From: Bacteroidales bacterium
GTDB lineage: Bacteria; Bacteroidota; Bacteroidia; Bacteroidales; Dysgonomonadaceae
Length of the DNA stretch: 17,762 bases
Direction: 5' to 3'
Assembly (NCBI GenBank): GCA_012728155.1
Contig: JAAYFR010000423.1
Location: 1-17,762, forward strand
Shown here: positions 7,347 to 14,406 of the stretch, piece by piece
Layout of the letters: the number at the start of each line of letters is the position of its first letter
Position numbering within the stretch: the stretch's first letter is position 1
Notes under the pieces: model-generated
Told to the model about the DNA's origin: nothing
Databases searched by the model: none
Seen by the model: only the letters and a program-made list of their open reading frames with translations
Position numbers and translations under genes: made by a program

Positions 7347-8798
7347 ATGCAAGAATTAGATCAAGATCAGATATTAAGTGAATTAACTACACAAGATTAT
7401 AAATTCGGTTTTACCACCGATGTGGAGACCGAAGTGATTGAGAAAGGGTTAAACGAAGATGTCGTCCGCCTCATTTCAGCAAAAAAGGAAGAACCCGATT
7501 GGCTACTCGAATTCCGGTTGAAAGCGTATCGCTACTGGCTGACAATGGAAATGCCGGATTGGGCACACCTGAAGATCCCGGCGATCGATTACCAGGATAT
7601 TATCTATTATGCCGATCCCACAAAGAGGAAAAATCCGACAAGCCTCGATGAGGTAGATCCGGAACTGCTAAAGACTTTCGAACGGCTGGGAATTCCTCTC
7701 GAAGAGCAGAAACAACTTACAGGGGTAGCAGTAGATGCGGTAATGGACAGTGTATCAATCAAAACCACCTTCAAAGAGGTACTTGCCGAGAAAGGGATTA
7801 TCTTCTGCTCGTTCAGTGAGGCAGTAAAACATCATCCCGACTTGGTAAAGAAATATTTGGGAACGGTAGTTCCCTATAAAGACAACTACTTTGCAGCGTT
7901 GAACTCGGCGGTATTTAGCGACGGTTCATTTGTCTATATTCCTGAAGGCGTACGCTGTCCGATGGAACTCTCTACCTATTTCCGTATCAATACGGCCAAC
8001 ACCGGCCAATTTGAACGTACGTTGATCGTGGCCGACAACCACTCTTATGTGAGCTACCTTGAAGGATGTACCGCTCCCATGCGTGATGAGAATCAACTAC
8101 ATGCAGCCATTGTGGAGATCATAGCCCTCGACCATGCCGAAGTGAAGTACTCTACCGTTCAGAACTGGTATCCCGGTGATAAGAACGGAATAGGCGGAGT
8201 CTATAACTTTGTAACCAAGCGTGGCATCTGTAAAGGCAATCACTCCAAAATATCCTGGACACAGGTGGAGACGGGATCGGCCATCACCTGGAAATACCCC
8301 TCCTGCATCCTGGCCGGTGATTATTCGGTGGGAGAATTTTATTCGGTTGCAGTGACCAACAACTACCAACAGGCCGATACCGGTACCAAGATGATCCATA
8401 TTGGGAAAAATACCCGTAGCCGTATCGTTTCGAAAGGGATCTCGGCAGGCAACAGCCAAAACAGTTACCGGGGATTGGTAAAGGTGACCCGGAAAGCGGA
8501 AAATGCGCGGAACCACTCACAATGCGATAGCCTGCTGCTGACCGACCATTGTGGTGCGCACACTTTCCCTTATACAGATATCCAAAATCCTACGGCAATG
8601 CTGGAACATGAAGCCACCACCTCCAAAATCAGCGAAGACCAGATCTTCTACTGCAACCAACGTGGGTTAGGCGAAGAAGAGGCGATCGGACTGATCGTAA
8701 ACGGCTACGTGAAGGAAGTGGTGAATAAACTGCCCATGGAATTTGCCGTAGAAGCGCAAAAATTACTTCAGATCAGTCTGGAAGGAAGCGTGGGATGA
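7347..8798 (+). CDS. sufB: Fe-S cluster assembly scaffold subunit SufB
   Basis: A 483-residue SufB, the scaffold on which the SufBCD complex builds iron-sulfur clusters in the cytoplasm. It shows family segments such as GVRCPMELSTYFRIN, YLEGCTAPMRDENQLHAAIV and VKYSTVQNWYPGD. Cys241 (in YLEGC) corresponds by context to the E. coli sulfur-acceptor cysteine 254. Cys402 (in DHCGAHTFPYTDI) corresponds to Cys405. The EHE triad at 420-422 (MLEHEATTSK) is intact. Length is normal. In most bacteria sufB is followed directly by sufC, sufD and sufS. Here the next gene is ung on the opposite strand, whose stop codon is only 9 bp away, so the partners must lie elsewhere. It starts 26 bp after a lipoprotein gene, and no convincing promoter of its own is seen. 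Confidence 0.97.
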   Translation: MQELDQDQILSELTTQDYKFGFTTDVETEVIEKGLNEDVVRLISAKKEEPDWLLEFRLKAYRYWLTMEMPDWAHLKIPAIDYQDIIYYADPTKRKNPTSLDEVDPELLKTFERLGIPLEEQKQLTGVAVDAVMDSVSIKTTFKEVLAEKGIIFCSFSEAVKHHPDLVKKYLGTVVPYKDNYFAALNSAVFSDGSFVYIPEGVRCPMELSTYFRINTANTGQFERTLIVADNHSYVSYLEGCTAPMRDENQLHAAIVEIIALDHAEVKYSTVQNWYPGDKNGIGGVYNFVTKRGICKGNHSKISWTQVETGSAITWKYPSCILAGDYSVGEFYSVAVTNNYQQADTGTKMIHIGKNTRSRIVSKGISAGNSQNSYRGLVKVTRKAENARNHSQCDSLLLTDHCGAHTFPYTDIQNPTAMLEHEATTSKISEDQIFYCNQRGLGEEEAIGLIVNGYVKEVVNKLPMEFAVEAQKLLQISLEGSVG

Positions 8799-8807
8799 TT
8801 TGTGGTG

Positions 8808-9470
8808 CTACCACTCTATCGGTGCTTGATGATGCGCTATCAGGTATTCATTTGTTTTGCTAAAGTGCTTGTTTCCAAAGAATCCCCTATGTGCAGAGAG
8901 GGGTGAGGGATGCGGCGATGTAAGAACAAGATGCCTATCTGCACTGATAGCCTCACCTTTTCGTTGTGCATAAGCTCCCCAGAGAATAAAAACCAGATGA
9001 TCGCGCTCCTCCGCAAGGTGCCTGATGGCAGCATCGGTGAACTCTTCCCACCCTTTTCTCTGATGAGAGCCGGCACGATGTGCCTGTACGGTCAGAGTGG
9101 CATTCAGCAGCAGTACCCCCTGCTCCGCCCAGTGGGTCAGATTTCCCGAGCGAGAGACCACTCTTCCCAAATCATCTTCGATCTCCTTATAAATATTCAG
9201 CAATGAGGGTGGCAACTGCACCCCCTCGTTCACCGAAAAACATAAACCGTGTGCCTGCCCCGGCTCATGATAGGGGTCCTGACCCACAATCACCACTTTA
9301 ACCTTGTGGAAAGGACAACGGTCGAATGCATTGAAAATCAGTTTTGCCGGTGGATATACAACTTTTGTGGCATACTCTTTCCGAACAAAATCGGTCAATA
9401 TTCTGAAATAAGGTTTTTCAAACTCCTGCCGAAGAGGCCGCTTCCAACTTTCCTCTATCTTTACCTCCAT
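8808..9470 (-). CDS. ung: Uracil-DNA glycosylase (family 1)
   Basis: A 220-residue enzyme that removes uracil from DNA, the first step of base-excision repair. The water-activating motif GQDPYHEPGQAHG lies at residues 63-75, with Asp65 catalytic. The uracil pocket is completed by LLLNATLTV, and the DNA-intercalation loop HPSPLSAHRGFFG starts at His187. Length and both motifs are normal for family 1. ATG is at 9468-9470. It lies 94 bp after asnA on the same strand, with no obvious -7 element in the gap, so it may be read from the asnA promoter. It converges tail to tail with sufB (9 bp between stops), leaving no room for a separate terminator. Confidence 0.97.
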   Translation of the reverse strand: MEVKIEESWKRPLRQEFEKPYFRILTDFVRKEYATKVVYPPAKLIFNAFDRCPFHKVKVVIVGQDPYHEPGQAHGLCFSVNEGVQLPPSLLNIYKEIEDDLGRVVSRSGNLTHWAEQGVLLLNATLTVQAHRAGSHQRKGWEEFTDAAIRHLAEERDHLVFILWGAYAQRKGEAISADRHLVLTSPHPSPLSAHRGFFGNKHFSKTNEYLIAHHQAPIEW

Positions 9471-9564
9471 ACCTTGTTATATATAATGAGACTCCGAAGA
9501 CAATCAACTAAAGAGTAAAAAAAAAGATGTAAGAATTATCGCATGGAACGAGTTTCATTATCAA

Positions 9565-10602
9565 TCAGATAAGAAAAATGCCCTGCTTTCTTGCCTCCTC
9601 TCTCATGCCACACGGCCAGAGGCTGGCTTGGATCTCTCCGATATGTGCTTTGCGGAGGTAATACATACAAAGTCTCGATTGTCCAATTCCCCCTCCAATA
9701 GATAGAGGTAATTCTCCGTTCATCAAACGCTGATGGAAATAGAGTGACAACCGATCCTCTTTGCCACACAACTCCAGCTGTCGCTTCAAAGCCGCAGGAT
9801 CTACCCGGATTCCCATGGAGGTGAGTTCTACCGACTTCTCCAAAACTGGATTCCAGACCAGCAGGTCACCATTTAACCCCAAATAACCATCACTGTTGTA
9901 TGTACTCCAGTCGTCATAATCGGGTGCACGACCATCATGCGGCTCACCATTAGACAAGAGCGCTCCGATGCCCAATACAAATACCGCACCATATGCGCGG
10001 GTGATCTCATCCTCCCTCTGTTTGGCATCCATATCGGGATATCTCTGCAACAGCTCTTCAGAATGGATGAAATATATGTCGGCGGGGAGTTGTGGCTTGA
10101 TAGTGGGAAACAACTCATAAACAAGATATTCAGTGCGCAGCATGGCAGCATAGATACGCCGTACCACCTGCTTCAGAAATGAAATCGTCCTCTCTTTTTC
10201 TCCTATAACCAGCTCCCAGTCCCATTGATCCACATAAAGCGAATGTAGATTGTCCAACTCCTCGTCGGCACGGATAGCATTCATATCGGTATATATACCA
10301 AAACCCTCTTCTATCTCGTAATCGGCAAGCGTAAGCCGCTTCCATTTTGCAAGTGAGTGCACTATTTCTGCATTCCGATCATCCATATCTCTGATCGGAA
10401 ACCGTACCGGCCGCTCCACACCGTTTAAATCATCATTAATACCTGTGCCACTCTCCACAAAAAGAGGCGCAGTAACGCGACGAAGACGCAACTCGGAAGA
10501 GAGGTTGACCTGAAAAAAATCTTTGATACTTTTAATTCCCAGTTCCGTCTGCTTCAGATTGAGAAGAGGGACGTAACCGGTTGGAATTTGCAGTTTTGAC
10601 AT
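9565..10602 (-). CDS. asnA: Aspartate--ammonia ligase (asparagine synthetase A)
   Basis: A 345-residue ATP-dependent enzyme that makes asparagine from aspartate and free ammonia. It belongs to the class II aminoacyl-tRNA synthetase fold and not to the glutamine-using AsnB family. Seen in sequence: VTAPLFVESGTGINDDLNG, the ERPVRFPIRD segment, EIVHSLAKWKR, YTDMNAIRADEELDNLHS, YVDQWDWE, and the late GGGIGQSRLCMYYL motif followed by LRKAHIGEIQASLWP. Length is normal. A strong promoter is predicted upstream, with a 16-bp palindrome over the transcription start, so control by a repressor is plausible. ung follows on the same strand. Confidence 0.97.
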   Translation of the reverse strand: MSKLQIPTGYVPLLNLKQTELGIKSIKDFFQVNLSSELRLRRVTAPLFVESGTGINDDLNGVERPVRFPIRDMDDRNAEIVHSLAKWKRLTLADYEIEEGFGIYTDMNAIRADEELDNLHSLYVDQWDWELVIGEKERTISFLKQVVRRIYAAMLRTEYLVYELFPTIKPQLPADIYFIHSEELLQRYPDMDAKQREDEITRAYGAVFVLGIGALLSNGEPHDGRAPDYDDWSTYNSDGYLGLNGDLLVWNPVLEKSVELTSMGIRVDPAALKRQLELCGKEDRLSLYFHQRLMNGELPLSIGGGIGQSRLCMYYLRKAHIGEIQASLWPCGMREEARKQGIFLI

Positions 10603-10612
10603 ATTACTTCAA

Positions 10613-10637
10613 TGTGAATTTCAAATTTGAAATCACA
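10613..10637 (-). promoter_or_regulatory. Palindromic operator candidate over the asnA transcription start
   Basis: ATTTCAAATTTGAAAT (10618-10633) is a perfect 16-bp palindrome. With one extra base on the left it extends to TGTG (10613-10616) and CACA (10634-10637). It overlaps the 3' end of the -7 element and covers the expected start point, the classic place for a repressor site. Confidence 0.5.
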
Positions 10638-10666
10638 AAGGTATGATTTTTATCCATTTTGTCAAA
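10636..10666 (-). promoter_or_regulatory. Bacteroidota-type promoter for asnA
   Basis: TTTG (10663-10666), exactly 19 nt, then TACCTTTG (10636-10643) on the minus strand: a full match to the -33/-7 consensus. The start codon lies 33 bp beyond the -7 element. Confidence 0.75.
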
Positions 10667-10739
10667 CAAAGAGGGTAAAAAAACATCATTATGATAGATT
10701 TAAAGCTATAATAAAGTCAATTATCTCAAAAACAGAGGG

Positions 10740-11651
10740 TCAAACAATCATTTTCCCTACAAGATCATCTACCGAAGAGATATGATGCCGCTCCAGATAA
10801 TCGTGGATACCTTCAACGATTTTTACCGAAGCCGTGGGATCGATAAAATTGAAAGTGCCTACCTGCACTGCCGAAGCACCGGCCAAAATAAATTCGATAG
10901 CATCCTGCCAGTGGCAAATTCCTCCCATTCCGATAACAGGTATCTTTACAGCATTGAAGACCTCCCATACCATCCGAATGGCGATTGGTTTGATACAAGG
11001 TCCTGAAAGGCCTCCGGTAATGGTGGAGAGTTTCGGCCTTCTGCTCTCCACATCGATAGCCATTCCCAAGAACGTATTGACAAGCGATACGGCGTCGGCG
11101 CCCTCATCTTCCACTCCACGGGCAATTTCACTGATACTGGTCACGTTGGGTGATAATTTCACAATCAGCGTTTTGGGGAATACCTTACGTACTTCCCTTG
11201 TGACCAAGGTCGCGGATTGACAGGATGTACCGAATGCCATGCCCCCCTCCTTCACGTTGGGACAGGAGATATTCAACTCAATGGCCGGCATCTTCTCTAA
11301 ATTTGCCAATTTCTCGGCGCAGGCAACATAATCCTCGATGGTAGATCCGGATACATTCACGATCATATGGGTATCATACTCCTTTATGATCGGATAGAGA
11401 TGCTCCACAAAATAATCCACCCCCTTATTCTGAAGTCCCACCGCATTGAGCATGCCGGAAGGCGTTTCAGCCATTCTGGGATAATCATTGCCTTGGCGAG
11501 GGGTAAGAGTGGTTCCCTTCACAAAAATGCCTCCTAAGCGCCCCAAATCGATGAAATCGGCATATTCGGTGCCGTATCCAAATGTACCCGAAGCGGTCAT
11601 CACCGGATTCTTCAGTTCTAAATCTCCTATATGCACTTTTAGTTCAGCCAT
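10740..11651 (-). CDS. pyrD: Dihydroorotate dehydrogenase, class 1B catalytic subunit
   Basis: A 303-residue FMN enzyme that oxidises dihydroorotate to orotate, the fourth step of pyrimidine synthesis. The N-terminus LELKNPVMTASGTFGYG and the GLQNKGVD segment are typical of PyrD class 1B. Cys130 in ELNISCPNVKEGG is the catalytic base position. The FMN-binding part shows MGGICHWQDAIEFILAGASA followed by VQVGTF. It has no N-terminal membrane helix, in contrast to quinone-linked class 2. The gene starts 16 bp after pyrK on the same strand. The two products form the heterotetramer that passes electrons to NAD+. Confidence 0.96.
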   Translation of the reverse strand: MAELKVHIGDLELKNPVMTASGTFGYGTEYADFIDLGRLGGIFVKGTTLTPRQGNDYPRMAETPSGMLNAVGLQNKGVDYFVEHLYPIIKEYDTHMIVNVSGSTIEDYVACAEKLANLEKMPAIELNISCPNVKEGGMAFGTSCQSATLVTREVRKVFPKTLIVKLSPNVTSISEIARGVEDEGADAVSLVNTFLGMAIDVESRRPKLSTITGGLSGPCIKPIAIRMVWEVFNAVKIPVIGMGGICHWQDAIEFILAGASAVQVGTFNFIDPTASVKIVEGIHDYLERHHISSVDDLVGKMIV

Positions 11652-11667
11652 AAATCTCTGCCTATTT

Positions 11668-12435
11668 TTACCATAATAGCTCTTTCATATTAAAAACCGG
11701 CCCTTCGGTACAAGCACACACATTACCCCTGACTGTTTTCTCCACACAGCAGAGACAGACGCCAAAACCGCATGCCATCAGATTTTCGAGCGACACCTCA
11801 CATTCAATACCCTGATTGCGGGCATATTCTGCCACAGCCATCATCATCGGTTTGGGACCGCAGGTATAGATAAAATCATATCTTTTTTCTTTGAGGAGAG
11901 AGTGATGGGTCACAAACCCTTTCTCACCCAGCGAACCATCTTCGGTAGTACAGTAGAGTGATCCAAGCTGTGCAAAATCTTCCCGTTGCAAGATATCCTT
12001 TGCGGAACGTCCACCCAACAGGAAATCGGCTTCAATCCCGTTCTCTTTCATCTTACTGCCAAGAAAAAGCATCGGTGCACTACCCACTCCTCCGGCGACA
12101 AGCAAATAACTGCCCCTCTTTTCAGGCAGGGTGAAGGAGTTGCCCAGTGGAAAAATCAAATTCAAGATCCCGCCTTCCGGAATGCTACAGATCTTCTTCG
12201 TACCTTCACCTACCTTCTGAATCAAAAGCCATATCTCATTCTTCTTCTTATCGACAAAATTTATGGATATCGGCCTCCTTAAAAAAACATGGAGTGAACT
12301 ATCTACCAGTATCTGCACAAACTGTCCGGGATACATCTCCGGCAACTTTTCATCGCCGACAGGCGTAACCTTTAACAGGTGATTCTGATCATTCAAGGGT
12401 TCGTTGGAGCGAACAGTAAAATCGACTACTTGCAT
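11668..12435 (-). CDS. pyrK: Dihydroorotate dehydrogenase B, electron transfer subunit
   Basis: A 255-residue FAD and 2Fe-2S subunit that carries electrons from PyrD to NAD+. The FAD site includes FLRRPISI (residues 51-58) and the G-E-G-T segment near 77. The nucleotide-binding stretch LLVAGGVGSAPMLFLG (111-126) is ferredoxin-reductase-like, and TCGPKPMM (191-198) is conserved. The cluster ligands are Cys222, Cys227, Cys230 and most likely Cys242 (ACGFGVCLCC, then NVCACTEGPVF). The next gene is pyrD, 16 bp away, so the pair is an operon. Some proteins of this fold belong to other oxidoreductases, but the pyrD neighbour settles the role. Confidence 0.96.
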   Translation of the reverse strand: MQVVDFTVRSNEPLNDQNHLLKVTPVGDEKLPEMYPGQFVQILVDSSLHVFLRRPISINFVDKKKNEIWLLIQKVGEGTKKICSIPEGGILNLIFPLGNSFTLPEKRGSYLLVAGGVGSAPMLFLGSKMKENGIEADFLLGGRSAKDILQREDFAQLGSLYCTTEDGSLGEKGFVTHHSLLKEKRYDFIYTCGPKPMMMAVAEYARNQGIECEVSLENLMACGFGVCLCCVEKTVRGNVCACTEGPVFNMKELLW

Positions 12436-12452
12436 CTGAATAGTATAAAATA

Positions 12453-12482
12453 CAAAAATACACCAAATTTCTATTCCTGCAA
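12453..12482 (-). promoter_or_regulatory. Promoter of the pyrK-pyrD operon
   Basis: On the minus strand TTG (12480-12482), 19 nt and TATTTTTG (12453-12460) match the Bacteroidota consensus. The predicted start point is about 10 nt before the pyrK ATG, so the leader is very short and attenuation there is unlikely. Confidence 0.65.
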
Positions 12483-12518
12483 CCTACTTTTGAAAAAGGG
12501 ACAGTCCATAAAAAAAGG

Positions 12519-12983
12519 TTACTTCAAATGAGGGCCAAATATCTCAAAAGTACTGTCGTCATAATAAATAATTATTTGAGTGATTTTCCGATCACTCTTT
12601 TTTTGGGGTATAACAGCTTTATTTTCCGATAGATGATACTCATTTTCCACCGGTTTAAAAGCTGTTTCTCTCGGTTTTTCTGCTGATTGCTCTACCTTGG
12701 TATGGTTCAGGTGATCCTGATTGAATAAATCCGGACTGGCTGAACGAGAATGAGGATTGTATCCCTCTTTGTACATATCGCCACTTCCACTAATCAGCCA
12801 TTCCGCATTGATATAGTCCATTTCACCCAGAATCTTTGTAACCACATCGAGACTGGGATTATTTCTCCCGTTTAAGATATGAGAAATGACGGCACGGTTG
12901 ACCTGGAGCTTATCTGCAAACTTTGCAGGAGGAAGGTTCTCTTTTTCCATGATAAGTTTGATACGATCCTTCATATAATCCAT
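12519..12983 (-). CDS. XRE-family helix-turn-helix transcriptional regulator
   Basis: A 154-residue DNA-binding protein. The N-terminal lambda-repressor-like domain (about residues 4-66) reads MKDRIKLIMEKENLPPAKFA, then DKLQVNRAVISHILNGRNNP. Its recognition helix includes NRAVISHILNG. Next comes INAEWLISGSGDMYKE, a stretch common in Bacteroidota regulators of this group. A polar linker (about 75-125) leads to a short C-terminal segment, ITQIIIYYDDSTFEIFGP, which looks like a small strand-rich domain. There is no peptidase motif, so it is not a LexA/CI self-cleaving type. An alternative start lies three codons in. Upstream is a long AT-rich region with symmetric CAAATGTA repeats, one of which coincides with a -7-like element for this gene, so autoregulation is plausible. 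Targets are unknown. Confidence 0.85.
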   Translation of the reverse strand: MDYMKDRIKLIMEKENLPPAKFADKLQVNRAVISHILNGRNNPSLDVVTKILGEMDYINAEWLISGSGDMYKEGYNPHSRSASPDLFNQDHLNHTKVEQSAEKPRETAFKPVENEYHLSENKAVIPQKKSDRKITQIIIYYDDSTFEIFGPHLK

Positions 12984-13037
12984 CTTTTAAACAGTTTCAA
13001 AACAAATACCGATCAGTATGATGAAAAATCAACGATA

Positions 13038-13101
13038 CAAATGTATAATTAATAATTCACAAATGAAAATAAATATTTGATATAAATGTAATATACATTT
13101 G
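13038..13101 (-). promoter_or_regulatory. Symmetric operator-like array upstream of the XRE regulator
   Basis: Four half-sites are placed symmetrically around one centre (13069/13070). They are CAAATGTATA (13038-13047), CAAAT (13060-13064), ATTTG (13075-13079) and TATACATTTG (13092-13101). The outer and inner half-sites are spaced 22 bp apart on each side, about two helical turns. A further palindrome (AAATGTA, ATA, TACATTT) lies at 13084-13100. Read on the minus strand, the outer left site is TACATTTG, a -7 match for the XRE gene, though the nearest TTTG is only 14 nt upstream of it. Confidence 0.5.
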
Positions 13102-13418
13102 AAATGTTTAGTGTTACAATTGTTTACCTTCTTGGCGATAACCATCTAACTGCTCTCAAAAACAATAAATTATTTATTTATAATATTGGAATAATATACT
13201 GATATATAGATATATAAATAGATATAAAGTGTTATTTTTAACATTGCAAGGCATCCGATCTTATCTTTCCCTATCAAATCTATAATTTTAGTTCTATAAA
13301 TTGATATATTTATCTATCATACAGATATTTAAATTTAGCATATAACCAAATATTAAACTGTTAAATAGCTCAATATAGAAATGTAATATATGATCTATTA
13401 CCAATAAATTATATATAA

Positions 13419-13452
13419 AACAAATGTAACGTGCCCTTTATTTACATTTGTT
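13419..13452 (+). repeat. 11-bp inverted repeat with CAAATGTA core
   Basis: AACAAATGTAA (13419-13429) and TTACATTTGTT (13442-13452) are exact complements separated by 12 bp. The core is the same as in the array at 13038-13101. Each arm also reads as TACATTTG, a -7-like element pointing outward, but no -33 partner is present. No run of T follows, so it does not look like a terminator. Confidence 0.6.
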
Positions 13453-13608
13453 CATCGAAAATCTTCCAAATATAAATTTACAAACTTATATTCTCCGAGA
13501 ATCGCATACATTCATACCAAGTGACAGAAGAGAGTAAATAGCTCCACTCTGGGCAGGGTTAAACTTATAGTAGGCAGCTGACATATACTGAGTTTACTGC
13601 CATAATTC

Positions 13609-13781
13609 ATGTCTCTATTTTACTTCGAAAAAAAAATTATAGGAATGAACTGTTTATTCTCCTCGAATGTTTAATCAATGAGTTCCTGAATGAAGCAATA
13701 GAGGTAGAAGAGCGATACCACAACAAAGAATTGGATAGAAGGAACGAAGGCAACATAAAATATGTGACAAATGACAAATAG
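13609..13781 (+). CDS. Candidate small ORF requiring a -1 frameshift at an A9 run
   Basis: A frame from ATG at 13609 reads MSLFYFEKK and then reaches nine consecutive A residues (13628-13636). Without a shift it ends at TAA 13672-13674. With a one-base backward shift on the A run it continues NYRNELFILLECLINEF, then LNEAIEVEERYHNKELDRR, ending at TAG 13779-13781, about 57 residues. The second frame is open from 13563 but has no ATG, GTG or TTG start before the A run. Its residues are charged and amphipathic, and its base composition is closer to coding than the DNA to its left. The end overlaps the start of the peroxidase gene by 11 bp. It could be a frameshifted gene, a decayed remnant, a homopolymer sequencing error or chance. 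No family was recognised. Confidence 0.3.
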
Positions 13782-14406
13782 ACGAAACATACAATTATCC
13801 ACCATCAGAGATTGGGCCATCCTGCTCTTATTTTTTACCGCCATACACTGTTATGGTCAGGAAAAAGAAAACAGGGCAATCCCACAAATAGGTGATGTAA
13901 AGAATAAGCAAAGTATGGAAGCAAGAAAAACAATTCACGATTTTACCGTAAAAGATATTGACGGGAATGATTTCAACCTGGCCTCCCTAAAAGGAAAAAA
14001 AGTGTTGATCGTAAATGTAGCTTCGAAGTGCGGATTTACTCCTCAGTACGAGCAACTTGAGGAACTTTATGAGAAATACCAACATCTAAATTTCGTCATA
14101 ATAGGTTTTCCGGCAAACAATTTCATGAGACAGGAGCCAGGTAGCAATTTAGAAATCAAAGAATTTTGCACACTCAATTATGGCGTTACCTTTCCCATGA
14201 TGGAAAAGATCAGTGTGAAAGGGAAAGATCAGGCTCCTTTATATCAATGGCTTACAAAAAAATCAGAGAATGGGGTCATAGATCAGAAAGTGACTTGGAA
14301 TTTCCAGAAGTTCATGGTCGATGAAGAGGGTCGCCTGATAGATGTGGCAATGCCCAAGGAGAGCCCCATGAGTAGGAAGATCCTGGATTGGATCACCGGT
14401 AGTTAA
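13771..14406 (+). CDS. Secreted glutathione peroxidase-family (thiol peroxidase) protein
   Basis: A 211-residue protein with an N-terminal hydrophobic segment (about residues 14-28, WAILLLFFTAIHC) that fits export, probably cleaved near CYGQ. The peroxidase domain starts near residue 55 (IHDFTVKDIDGNDFNLASLK). The peroxidatic Cys87 is in NVASKCGFTPQYEQL, where animal enzymes carry selenocysteine. The rest of the catalytic set is Gln121 (in RQEPGSN) and Trp176-Asn177 (in TWNFQKFMVD). Cys133 (EFCTLNYG) matches the resolving cysteine of thioredoxin-dependent members. The middle cysteine of the FPCNQF motif is replaced (FPANNF). It should reduce hydrogen or lipid peroxides outside the cytoplasm with a thioredoxin-like donor (inference). 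Its stop shares the bases TTAA with the holA stop on the opposite strand. Confidence 0.9.
   Translation: MTNRRNIQLSTIRDWAILLLFFTAIHCYGQEKENRAIPQIGDVKNKQSMEARKTIHDFTVKDIDGNDFNLASLKGKKVLIVNVASKCGFTPQYEQLEELYEKYQHLNFVIIGFPANNFMRQEPGSNLEIKEFCTLNYGVTFPMMEKISVKGKDQAPLYQWLTKKSENGVIDQKVTWNFQKFMVDEEGRLIDVAMPKESPMSRKILDWITGS

Larger units (their letters stand above)
12984..13608 (+). other. Long AT-rich gene-free region
   Basis: This stretch is far richer in A and T than the neighbouring genes, and I found no reading frame worth reporting. It holds the symmetric repeat array at 13038-13101 and an inverted repeat at 13419-13452. It also has a 12-bp direct repeat, AAATGTAATATA, at 13084-13095 and 13379-13390, and low-complexity TATA-type runs around 13195-13225. 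From about 13500 rightward the base composition becomes more balanced. No tRNA or terminator was recognised. Confidence 0.6.

Noticed and set aside
12519..13452. XRE regulator and AT-rich repeats as a prophage or integrated element boundary
   Set aside because: There is no integrase, no phage structural gene and no attachment-type direct repeat at the edges. This regulator type is also common on Bacteroidota chromosomes.
13036..13452. Repeated CAAATGTA copies as a CRISPR array
   Set aside because: The repeats are short, differ in orientation and have unequal spacing. No unit of 25-40 bp recurs, and no cas gene is nearby.
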